From Oceanobacillus bengalensis (GTDB taxonomy: Bacteria > Bacillota > Bacilli > Bacillales > Amphibacillaceae), in NCBI RefSeq assembly GCF_003628445.1, contig NZ_RBZO01000029.1:1-54280 (forward strand): a DNA stretch of 54,280 nucleotides. Direction: 5' to 3'. A model generated the notes under the pieces. That model made no database searches. It was not told the DNA's origin and saw only the letters and a list, made by a program, of their open reading frames with translations. The translations under genes were made by a program, and so were the position numbers. Shown piece by piece: positions 1-6,206 of the stretch; the first letter of the stretch is position 1, and each line of letters starts with the position of its first letter.

Positions 1-84
1 TTAAACATGAATGGTCCTTCTTTTAGAATGAAAGAAACCGAAGAATGGATAAAAACAAGTGCTGATAAAGTGGCTCAAAATTAA
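1..84 (+). CDS. IstB-like ATPase of an IS21-type element, C-terminal end only
   Basis: An open frame enters from the left edge and stops at 82-84, giving 27 residues that end in GPSFRMKETEEWIKTS. A short motif of the form G-x-S-[FY]-R-x-K close to the stop is typical of the C-terminus of IstB, the AAA+ helper ATPase of IS21-family transposition. The call is supported by what follows directly: two copies of ACTTGCGAAAT, resembling the repeated sites at IS21 ends. The body of the element lies outside the window, so whether it is intact cannot be judged. The short length keeps this tentative. Confidence 0.45.
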   Translation, partial: LNMNGPSFRMKETEEWIKTSADKVAQN

Positions 85-117
85 CTTGCGAAATGGCTCA
101 CTTTTCACTTGCGAAAT
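84..117. repeat. Terminal repeats of the IS21-type element (right end)
   Basis: ACTTGCGAAAT occurs at 84-94 and again at 107-117, 23 bp apart and in the same orientation. Multiple direct repeats inside each end are a known feature of IS21 elements, where they bind the IstA transposase. They start at the last base of the IstB-like stop codon. The outer boundary and any target duplication cannot be placed, because the other end is outside the window. Confidence 0.4.
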
Positions 118-193
118 ACATGCTCGTTGTGCCTTCTTCTTCTTTAAGTCCTAAATAACCTCATTCTTAGGATTGCTTTACTTATCAATAGTA

Positions 194-409
194 CTAGCCT
201 TTGTGGCATGAGTTGGAGCAATGATAGCAACCATCAAAATTTGATTTACCTGTATCGTTTTTTGCCTTTTGGATAGCAGAACTACAATCATTCTTGTAAC
301 CAATGTATACACGGTTTTGGCTTTTTGGGAGATAAGAACAGCTATCTTTATGGACTTCGTGATTTCCATTTTTATCAGTATTTTTATTGTAGTAATAATC
401 GTTGTACAC
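194..409 (-). CDS. Small Cys/His-rich protein, probable metal-binding domain
   Basis: This 71-residue frame starts with GTG at 409, preceded on the same strand by an AAGGGGGTGAT ribosome-binding site. The sequence has a short Tyr/Asn-rich head, then HEVHKDSCSYLP, a GY..DC segment, and ends in DGCYHCSNSCH. The order His-x3-Cys ... Cys ... Cys-x2-Cys-x3-Cys-His resembles the small Ada-like zinc-binding modules often found as free-standing proteins or beside nuclease domains in Bacilli. Function is unknown; binding of a zinc ion is an inference from the residue pattern. It lies between the IS21 end and a restriction endonuclease gene, so it may be part of an accessory segment. Overlapping frames on both strands lack ribosome-binding sites or motifs and were discarded. 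Confidence 0.6.
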   Translation of the reverse strand: MYNDYYYNKNTDKNGNHEVHKDSCSYLPKSQNRVYIGYKNDCSSAIQKAKNDTGKSNFDGCYHCSNSCHKG

Positions 410-581
410 CTAAATCACCCCCTTAATAGTCAATATCCGGCAAGGAGGTACAAAGTCCTGCGTAATCTAAAAGAAATTAGGAAAAAAAGGACAGGGAAAA
501 TCTACTATAAGGAATAATCTGATATACTAGAAAACAAAGTATAATACTGTTTGCTCAAAATCAAAATAGGAGCTGAAGGCC

Positions 582-1112
582 ATGGAATTTGATTTCTTTA
601 ATGGGTTTAAGATGGGATTGGAGATACTCTGGTCTATGTTAACGGCTGAACCCCTTTTATTAATCGGGATAATAGTTATTATTGGCGGTTTTCTAATAGC
701 TGCATTAATCGTTAATATAATAAGGGAACAAAGGCTGAAGAAGTCAGGTATTTTAGAAGTTGATAATATGTCAGGGAGGAAGTTTGAAGAATATCTTCAA
801 GCTTTGTTGAAAGCAAAAGGCTATAAAGCACAATTAACACCAACGACTGGAGATTATGGGGCAGATCTAATATTATCAACAAATAGTAAGAAAATTATTG
901 TTCAAGCAAAGAGATATAAGAAGAATGTTGGAATAAAAGCAGTACAAGAAATAGCTTCAGCGAAAAGCCATTATAAGGCGGATGAATGCTGGGTAATTAC
1001 AAATAGCTTCTTTACAGAGCAAGCAAGAAAATTGGCAAATTCAAACCAGGTAAAATTGATTGATCGTAAGCAGTTAATGAATTGGATGTTACAGGAGAAT
1101 AAAGGGGCGTAA
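582..1112 (+). CDS. Membrane-anchored Mrr-type restriction endonuclease
   Basis: A 176-residue protein with a hydrophobic N-terminus (about residues 14-48, one or two membrane segments) and a C-terminal Mrr_cat domain (about 63-172). The PD-(D/E)XK nuclease signature is visible: FEEYL near residue 68, GADLI with the acidic residue at D95, and QAK at 108-110. Mrr-family proteins cut modified or foreign DNA; short membrane-anchored versions are common in Firmicutes and few have been tested. The ATG at 582 follows AGGAGC at a normal distance. It stands alone, with A-type palindrome sequence just after its stop. Membrane anchoring and the nuclease fold are well supported; the biological target is unknown. 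Confidence 0.85.
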   Translation: MEFDFFNGFKMGLEILWSMLTAEPLLLIGIIVIIGGFLIAALIVNIIREQRLKKSGILEVDNMSGRKFEEYLQALLKAKGYKAQLTPTTGDYGADLILSTNSKKIIVQAKRYKKNVGIKAVQEIASAKSHYKADECWVITNSFFTEQARKLANSNQVKLIDRKQLMNWMLQENKGA

Positions 1113-1140
1113 AGGTAGGGCGGTGAAGGTTAATAAAGCG

Positions 1141-1161
1141 AGGGGACGGTTCTCCTGCTTC
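1141..1161 (-). repeat. A-type palindromic repeat, truncated copy
   Basis: The 21 bases read GGGGACGGTTCTCC followed by TGCTTC, matching the core and one arm of the A repeat found at about ten other places. The opposite GAAGCA arm is missing, and a second CTGCTTC follows directly. It sits 28 bp after the Mrr-type stop codon. Confidence 0.75.
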
Positions 1162-1392
1162 CTGCTTCTTCTTTAGAATTGGTATGCGGGGAAGTGCTGC
1201 ATAGAAGTCTTCAGGAACGATGTATTTTATTTTCAGTTAATTTAATAAGGACGGATGATATTATAGGTTTGCAAAAGATAAGAAAGCTACTATAGAGAAG
1301 ATATTTATAGATTTCATGAGAGGTGCTTTGCTAGTAAAGAAATTTTGTAATGCTAGACATTCAAGTTTTTTGTACACACAAAAAAGAAACAC

Positions 1393-1421
1393 TTGTTCTT
1401 ATTTTAGTGTTCTGTTATACT
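1393..1421 (+). promoter_or_regulatory. Sigma-A-type promoter of the Rpn-type nuclease gene
   Basis: TTGTTC at 1393-1398 and TATACT at 1416-1421 are separated by 17 bp, close to the TTGACA-17-TATAAT consensus, and lie 55 bp upstream of the ATG at 1477. Confidence 0.55.
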
Positions 1422-1476
1422 ATATGTAGAAATACTCCTCAAGTAAGTCCTCACATACCATAAAGGATGTGTTAAC

Positions 1477-2655
1477 ATGCCACTAAAAGCTCTCATTAAA
1501 GAAAAACCTATCATGTATAATTTCCAAACCAGAGTAATGGAAGATTCCGACGGCTACAATTCAAAGTCACAAAAGAGGTATGGAAAAACGTCTTTACTCA
1601 AACGAATACCACTGCATAAGTTAATGGATTTGAAAGTAGATTATGCTTTCAAACAATTTTTTGGGAATGAAAAGAATAAAGATATTACAGTTGTATTTTT
1701 GAATGCGATTTTACAAAGAAATGACCGTAATCGCATTAGAGATATCTCCTTTTCTAACACGGAAGCTGGTGGAGAGTATGTAGGCGATAAGCAGTCACGG
1801 TTAGATCTATTAGTCATTACAGATTCTGGAGAACGTATTAATGTAGAGATACAGTTTACCAATAAATATAGTATGATTAAGCGTTCTATATACTATTGGT
1901 CTGGCATATATCGCAATCCATTAAGAAAGAGTATGAGCTACAAAGAGTTATCCCCTGTCATCTCAATTAACATGATGAATTTTAATTTATTTAATCAAAC
2001 GGAGCTTTTTCATACATCGTATCATTTGTACGAAGATGAGGAAAAATTTAAATTAACAGATGTAATGGAATTTCACTTTATAGAAATGCCGAAGTTAATA
2101 AAGGCATGGAAAGTGGAAAAACTTAATCCATGGAATGACATTTTAGCTAGATGGTTATTAATGCTTGGGATGGTCGATCACAGAAATGATGAGGTCTATG
2201 AAGATATTTATGAAGAATTGGAGGAAATCGCCATGAAAGACGAAACACTAAGAAATGCTTTTCGAAACTGGGAAGAGCTAAGTATGACTCATGAAGAATT
2301 TCTAGCTTATGAATCACGTTTAAAACATATTATGGACGAGGAGTCTGCGCAACGTGAGGCGGAACTTCGATTAAAGGAAGAAACAGAAAAAGCAATAAAA
2401 AGAGGGCTAGAACAAGGGCTTGAACAAGGACTAGAAAAGGGACTAGAAAAGGGACTAGAGCAAGGACTAGAACAAGGTTTAGAACAAGGTTTAGAGCAAG
2501 GGAAAAGAGAAGGAAAGAAAATTGGGGAGGAAAATGCAAAGGAAGCAATTGCTCGAAAGCTTTTAGATAAGGGTATGACAATCGAATCGGTTGCTGAACT
2601 TACAAATGTAAGCGAAAGCAGGATTATTGAAATCCAGAATGATATAGAAAAATAA
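1477..2655 (+). CDS. Rpn-family PD-(D/E)XK nuclease (transposase-like)
   Basis: A 392-residue member of the Rpn / PDDEXK_2 family. The diagnostic start of the domain, HKLMDLKVDYAFKQFFG, is at residues 48-63; the catalytic pattern is D110 in RLDLLV and E124-x-Q126 in VEIQF. The C-terminal third has about eight tandem GLEQG/GLEKG units (roughly 308-340), then a basic helix and a small helix-turn-helix-like tail (MTIESVAELTNVSESRIIEI). Rpn proteins of E. coli are recombination-promoting DNA nucleases, so a DNA-cutting role is likely. The usual family start is near residue 45; here about 45 extra residues precede it, and the ATG at 1477 has AAAGGA upstream, so the longer form is plausible. The repeat is also expandable DNA. 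Confidence 0.85.
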   Translation: MPLKALIKEKPIMYNFQTRVMEDSDGYNSKSQKRYGKTSLLKRIPLHKLMDLKVDYAFKQFFGNEKNKDITVVFLNAILQRNDRNRIRDISFSNTEAGGEYVGDKQSRLDLLVITDSGERINVEIQFTNKYSMIKRSIYYWSGIYRNPLRKSMSYKELSPVISINMMNFNLFNQTELFHTSYHLYEDEEKFKLTDVMEFHFIEMPKLIKAWKVEKLNPWNDILARWLLMLGMVDHRNDEVYEDIYEELEEIAMKDETLRNAFRNWEELSMTHEEFLAYESRLKHIMDEESAQREAELRLKEETEKAIKRGLEQGLEQGLEKGLEKGLEQGLEQGLEQGLEQGKREGKKIGEENAKEAIARKLLDKGMTIESVAELTNVSESRIIEIQNDIEK

Positions 2656-3038
2656 GTGGAAGTTAGAATTAGGGCGGGATTTGATGGGACCTATCCTAAT
2701 TCTTTTGCTTTCTCGATATACAATTCGTAAATATTATAGAGTTTGTTAAGTTTAATTACTTTTTCCTGGCAACATAAAATACTACCAATAAACCTTAGTC
2801 TAACAAGCTTTTATCCGTTTTGTCAGAATTTGTCGTACGATTTGCCAAAATTGAATTTTAGACAGGTAAAACTCAAGAAATACACGTTTTTTAGGGATTT
2901 TTAAAGAAAAAACGGGGGTTTTTCTGTAGAACCGTGTCGATTGAATTGCCAAAATTGAAAAACGGAAATTAGCCAAATTTATGCGTTTTATGGTATTAAT
3001 AAATCATAAGAACTAACTGCAGGTTAGTTTCTAGGTTA

Positions 3039-3089
3039 AAAGGGATAGGTAAAATTTACTTCATGCCTAAAAAAGGTAAATATCCCTTT
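3039..3089. terminator. Inverted repeat, possible terminator
   Basis: AAAGGGATA at 3039-3047 pairs with TATCCCTTT at 3081-3089, with the loop region partly self-complementary. It is followed by CCTTCCTC rather than a clean T run, so termination is only a possibility. Confidence 0.35.
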
Positions 3090-3130
3090 CCTTCCTCGTA
3101 AGTGCCCCATTTAAGAGAGTAGACTATCCC

Positions 3131-3180
3131 CGGTCTGTTCTCTTGCTTTTTTTTAATTTGGGATGGTTCTCTTGTATCCT
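3131..3180 (-). repeat. Two degenerate A-type repeats upstream of the RAYT gene
   Basis: CCGGTCTGTTCTCTTGCTT (about 3132-3150) and GGGATGGTTCTCTTGTATCC (3161-3180) match the core GGGACGGTTCTCTTGCTTCC of the intact repeat at 4209-4237 with a few substitutions each, in the same orientation. They are about 25 bp apart and lie roughly 250 bp before the transposase start. Confidence 0.6.
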
Positions 3181-3423
3181 TATTCTCCGGGAAAGTGATT
3201 GAAACATTTATATATTTTCTCCGCAGTCCGTCTATTAGTAACTACTAAAATCAAGCCATCATTGTTACATTTTCTTTCCATAGTAATCTATCCAGACTCC
3301 AATATACCAGTAATCTTCGCTCAGGTAATTCCTCTTTTTAAATATAAATACATACCTCCAATACCATCAACAGCGTTCAAAATCTTCCCCCCGATTTAAG
3401 ACTATTAACGAGGTGATCCCTTC

Positions 3424-4203
3424 ATGCCACGACAAGCTAGAGTGAAAAGTAGAAGTGGTGTATATCATGTAATGCTTAGAGGTGCAAATAAGCAGGAAAT
3501 TTTTCACGATGATGAAGATTGTATAAGATTTCTCGATACAATTGAAAGGTACAAAATAAAATCACAAATGCAAGTTTTTGCATGGTGCTTAATGAATAAT
3601 CATGTGCACCTGTTGTTAAAAGAAGGGAACGAGGATATTTCGATTACTATGAAGCGGATTGGGGTAAGCTTCGTTTCCTATTATAACCAAAAGTACAATA
3701 CAGTAGGGCATTTGTTTCAGGATAGATTTCGAAGTGAAAATGTGGAATCAAGACGGTATTTGTTAACCGTTGTGCGATACATTCACCAAAATCCAGTGAA
3801 AGCTGGAATAGTGAATAAAGTTGATGCATGGCGGTGGAGTAGCTGCCCAACCTATTATAGTGAGTCACCTGTTTCTGATAGATTATTGGATCGTGCGTTT
3901 GTTTTAAGCCTTTTTTCAACAAATCTAAAGGTTGCGATGGCAGAGTTTAAAGTTTTTAATGAAAAGAAAAATGATGATGATTGCCTAGATGACAAAGTGA
4001 ATGAACGAAGAAGGCTGACAGATGAAGAGGCCAGGCTTGAAATTATACAATTGCTTGGGGGCCTAGACATTGCACAGGTAAAAGCACTTCCAAGGTTAAA
4101 TAGAAACAATGTGCTGCGAAAAGTAAAAGCAGTTGAAGGTATATCTAATCGCCAAGCAGCGAGAATACTAGGGGTTTCCCCTAACCTCATATTTAAAGCG
4201 TGA
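3424..4203 (+). CDS. REP-associated tyrosine transposase (RAYT, IS200/IS605 Y1-like)
   Basis: A 259-residue Y1 HUH-transposase homologue of the TnpA-REP group. Visible motifs: the N-terminal RSGVYHVMLRG strand (residues 10-20), the metal-binding His pair H60-V-H62 within NNHVHLLL, a candidate nucleophile tyrosine in SYYNQKY (86-91), GHLFQDRFRSE (95-105) and YIHQNPVKAGI (119-129). The C-terminus (about 190-259) adds a helix-turn-helix-like tail (GISNRQAARILGVS). RAYTs act as single genes that bind and process short extragenic palindromes rather than moving a classic IS. Here A-type palindromes lie on both sides (degenerate copies at 3131-3180, an intact one 5 bp after the stop), the usual RAYT arrangement. 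The ATG follows GAGGTGAT. All key residues appear intact. Confidence 0.9.
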   Translation: MPRQARVKSRSGVYHVMLRGANKQEIFHDDEDCIRFLDTIERYKIKSQMQVFAWCLMNNHVHLLLKEGNEDISITMKRIGVSFVSYYNQKYNTVGHLFQDRFRSENVESRRYLLTVVRYIHQNPVKAGIVNKVDAWRWSSCPTYYSESPVSDRLLDRAFVLSLFSTNLKVAMAEFKVFNEKKNDDDCLDDKVNERRRLTDEEARLEIIQLLGGLDIAQVKALPRLNRNNVLRKVKAVEGISNRQAARILGVSPNLIFKA

Positions 4204-4208
4204 GAGCG

Positions 4209-4237
4209 GGAAGCAAGGGGACGGTTCTCTTGCTTCC
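4209..4237 (-). repeat. Intact A-type palindrome directly after the RAYT gene
   Basis: GGAAGCAAG (4209-4217) and CTTGCTTCC (4229-4237) form a perfect 9-bp stem around the 11-base core GGGACGGTTCT. It begins five bases after the RAYT stop codon, has the best stem of all copies in the window, and is the best candidate for the cognate substrate of that enzyme. Confidence 0.85.
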
Positions 4238-4260
4238 TTTATTGATAAAATTTCTTTAAT

Positions 4261-4309
4261 ACCTCCCCCCCTCACAATTTTGTCGAAAACCGAACATTGC
4301 CTGGCACCT
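4261..4309. repeat. B-type dispersed repeat
   Basis: The segment contains AATTTTGTCGAAAACCGAAC followed by ATTGCCTGGCACCT, the same blocks seen in the better-preserved B copies at 46416-46470 and 48009-48065. It lies 24 bp after the A palindrome at 4209-4237, giving an A/B pair. Confidence 0.7.
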
Positions 4310-4423
4310 CTTTGTACCAAAACCTCATATTTCCTGGGGAATATCGACAATTTCCTGGGTAATTAATTCTTCTCTGTACGACAATTATTTTTGAAGGTAT
4401 GATAGAACTGGAGGGTTGATAGA

Positions 4424-5122
4424 ATGGAAACTATTATTTTTGATGTGGATGATACATTATACGATCAAGCATTAACGTTTAAAAATACATGTAAGAAAAT
4501 CTTAAAAGAATCGTTGACGGAGAAAGAATTGGATGCTCTTTACATTGCTAATCGCAAGTATAGTGATGCGTTATTTGATGAAAAAGTAGCTGGACTGTTG
4601 TCAGAGCGGGAAATGCATATTCGTCGTATTAAAGATGCATGTGCTGAGTTTGGTATTGTAATCAATGATAAAGAGGCAATGGACTTCCAGGAGGCGTACG
4701 TTGTCGAACAAAATAAAATTGTGCTATTTGATGAGGTTGAAGAGCTATTGGAATTATTGTACAAAGAAGGTAAGCAGCTTGCTATTCTAACAAATGGTGC
4801 ACAAGGTCATCAATCGATGAAAATAAAGCAGTTACGGTTAGAGAGATGGATTCCAAAGGAAAATATCTTTATTTCCGGAGCAGTTGGTCATACAAAACCA
4901 TCAATTGAAGTTTTTCAAATCATCGAAAACAAATTAGGGTTAGATAAGACAAAGACTGTTTATGTAGGTGATTCATTTGCGAATGATATTGTAGGTGCAA
5001 AGCAAGCTGGATGGCATGCTATTTGGATGAACCATCGTAGAAGGGGAAAACTTGAGAATAGTGTTGAGCCGGATAAGGTGGTTTATAGTGCGAAGGAATT
5101 GCTAGACAACTTTAAAAAGTAA
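4424..5122 (+). CDS. HAD-superfamily (subfamily IA) hydrolase
   Basis: A 232-residue phosphatase-like protein. HAD motif I is FDVDDTLYD with nucleophile D7 and D9; motif II is LTNGAQ at about residue 123; the motif III lysine is in GHTKPS at about 163; and motif IV is VYVGDSFANDIVGAKQAG at about 185. The helical cap between motifs I and II places it in subfamily IA, like YjjG and other nucleotide or sugar phosphatases, but the substrate cannot be read from sequence. The ATG is preceded by GGAGGGTTGAT. It appears to be a single-gene unit that follows the RAYT/REP block. The length and every motif are normal for the family. Confidence 0.85.
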   Translation: METIIFDVDDTLYDQALTFKNTCKKILKESLTEKELDALYIANRKYSDALFDEKVAGLLSEREMHIRRIKDACAEFGIVINDKEAMDFQEAYVVEQNKIVLFDEVEELLELLYKEGKQLAILTNGAQGHQSMKIKQLRLERWIPKENIFISGAVGHTKPSIEVFQIIENKLGLDKTKTVYVGDSFANDIVGAKQAGWHAIWMNHRRRGKLENSVEPDKVVYSAKELLDNFKK

Positions 5123-5193
5123 GTTATTGCTGATTGATGTTATGAATAAAAAAGTATGTGCAAACTTCTATTTTGCAATGTAAGTTAAGAGAA

Positions 5194-5218
5194 GGGGATG
5201 AATCCTAGCATCATCCCC
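5194..5218 (-). terminator. Terminator of the small-gene pair on the minus strand
   Basis: GGGGATGA (5194-5201) pairs with TCATCCCC (5211-5218). On the minus strand the stem is followed by TTCTCTT, and it starts six bases past the DUF6254 stop codon. Confidence 0.65.
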
Positions 5219-5224
5219 AAATCT

Positions 5225-5338
5225 TCATTTCCCAGCCTCATTTTCCAATTCGTCAAGAGATTTAACTTTGCCGTGTGGTTTTTGTGCGTTTTTTTGACCT
5301 CTCCATTGGCGCTCTTGTCGACTTTTTGGTTTAGACAT
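5225..5338 (-). CDS. DUF6254-like small basic protein (37 aa)
   Basis: A short frame reads MSKPKSRQERQWRGQK, then NAQKPHGKVKSLDELENE and AGK. The block KPHGKVKSL is the recognisable core of the tiny DUF6254 proteins of Bacillaceae, whose role is unknown. The ATG at 5338 has AAAGGAG ten bases upstream and the gene ends in a good terminator. It is the second of two small lysine-rich genes reading in the same direction (the first at 5363-5527), 24 bp apart, so they are probably co-transcribed. Confidence 0.75.
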   Translation of the reverse strand: MSKPKSRQERQWRGQKNAQKPHGKVKSLDELENEAGK

Positions 5339-5362
5339 ACGCTTTACTCCTTTTCTTCATGT

Positions 5363-5527
5363 TTATCCTTTATTTTTATTCGCTCTTAAATCTTTTGCTT
5401 TTTGTTTATGTTCCCTATTTGCAGCCGCACTTCCAAACTCCTTTGAAAACTCCGAATAGGCCTGACTAGAATCAAATCCTTGTTTATTCTTTTGTTGCGG
5501 ATCATTCTTCTTTGTACGCTTAGCCAT
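5363..5527 (-). CDS. Small lysine-rich hydrophilic protein (54 aa)
   Basis: A 54-residue frame starts at ATG 5527 behind a very strong AAAGGAGGG ribosome-binding site. It begins MAKRTKKNDPQQKNKQGF, has a middle block QAYSEFSKEFGSAAANRE, and ends in a Lys/Arg/Asn tail. The composition and the EF-[GS]-x-A block recall gamma-type small acid-soluble spore proteins and similar spore-associated small proteins, but the repeat structure of that family is absent. No function is assigned. It heads a two-gene unit with the DUF6254-like gene. Confidence 0.65.
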   Translation of the reverse strand: MAKRTKKNDPQQKNKQGFDSSQAYSEFSKEFGSAAANREHKQKAKDLRANKNKG

Positions 5528-5859
5528 GAAATTCCCTCCTTTACAGCTTTAGTATGAGAAATTATTAATGAAATATGCGCAAATTAGAGGTGTCTGTTAC
5601 TTGTTGTATAGGAGGAATAGGCTAAGAAAATTTCTCCTATTATGCAGATGTTATGGATAGAAGTAGTTGGATACGCTTGAAGTTTAGAAAGTACATGATA
5701 ATTTTGTTGTTGTTAGATAAGATAGGTTAATGAGGTGATTCATGCTGAGAAGATTTATGTGGAATCACTTAGAGTGGATATTTTTCACATGAATGGTATC
5801 TATGACCACATATTTTAAATGAAGAGAAAGAAGAAGCAGGAGAACCGTCCCCATGCTTC
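5528..5859. other. Intergenic stretch ending in an A-type repeat
   Basis: No gene with a credible start was found in these 332 bp; a 16-codon frame after GAGGTGATTC near 5742 has no recognisable features. The stretch must contain the divergent promoter of the small minus-strand genes, and it ends in the A repeat at 5833-5859 that abuts a gene remnant. Confidence 0.5.
5833..5859 (+). repeat. A-type palindromic repeat
   Basis: GAAGCA at 5833 and TGCTTC at 5854-5859 bracket the core GGAGAACCGTCCCCA. It stops exactly where similarity to the downstream gene remnant begins, so it marks the break point of that gene. Confidence 0.85.
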
Positions 5860-6141
5860 TTGGGTTTAGATGGGAAATCTTACACCGAACATAAGGATTA
5901 TCTAGGGTATTTGGAAGAACAAGGGATAACGGAAGAATTCTTAAGTTTGAAATTAGTGGGTTTTGAGGAAGTAGATGGCGGCTATAACGTTACAACAAGG
6001 GAAGATTACAATATATATTACGGAGATGAAACCGGGAAATATAAAGCCTTTGAATCTGAGTTTTTTGTAACATTATTAGATGACGGATTAACGGTACATA
6101 CTTTGCTTGATACAACAGAATTAGATAGTGAAGATTTGTAA
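5860..6141 (+). pseudogene. 3' remnant of a TcaA/YvbJ-type lipid-surface protein gene
   Basis: The open frame runs from the A repeat to a TAA at 6139-6141 and gives about 93 residues without a proper start: the frame continues upstream through the repeat to a stop at 5803 with no ATG. The residues (YTEHKDYLGYLEEQGITEE, then GYNVTTREDYNIYYG, then a LLDTTELDSEDL end) resemble the NTF2-like C-terminal domain that closes TcaA/YvbJ-type membrane proteins, which normally have a zinc ribbon, one membrane helix and several repeated domains before it. All of those are missing. I therefore read it as the tail of a deleted gene. A free-standing secreted or cytosolic domain is less likely, since no ribosome-binding site precedes the TTG at 5860. 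Confidence 0.55.
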
Positions 6142-6151
6142 AAAGAAAAGA

Positions 6152-6180
6152 GGAACAAGTGGAATGAATCTGCTTGTTCC
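6152..6180 (+). terminator. Rho-independent terminator
   Basis: GGAACAAG (6152-6159) pairs with CTTGTTCC (6173-6180), followed by TTCTTTTCTTTTTT. It closes the remnant gene and, because A-rich sequence precedes the stem, may also work for the convergent minus-strand gene. Confidence 0.75.
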
Positions 6181-6206
6181 TTCTTTTCTTTTTTGCTTTC
6201 ATAAAT

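Larger units (their letters stand above)
1113..1476. other. Intergenic stretch between the Mrr-type and Rpn-type genes
   Basis: The 364 bp contain a half-palindrome of the dispersed A repeat (1141-1161) and a promoter for the downstream nuclease gene (1393-1421). The rest shows no convincing short gene or RNA. Confidence 0.6.
2656..3423. other. 768-bp intergenic region upstream of the RAYT gene
   Basis: No convincing gene is present: the only frame over 60 codons (3199-3399, plus strand) starts with TTG, has no good ribosome-binding site and no family motif. The region holds a long inverted repeat (3039-3089), a twice-repeated TTGCCAAAATTGAA motif near 2844 and 2948, and two degenerate A repeats (about 3131-3180) just before the RAYT gene. 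It may be a decayed mobile-element flank. Confidence 0.5.

Noticed and set aside
3199-3399. 66-codon plus-strand frame before the RAYT gene
   Set aside because: TTG start without a ribosome-binding site, no motif, and it lies in a decayed repeat-rich region.
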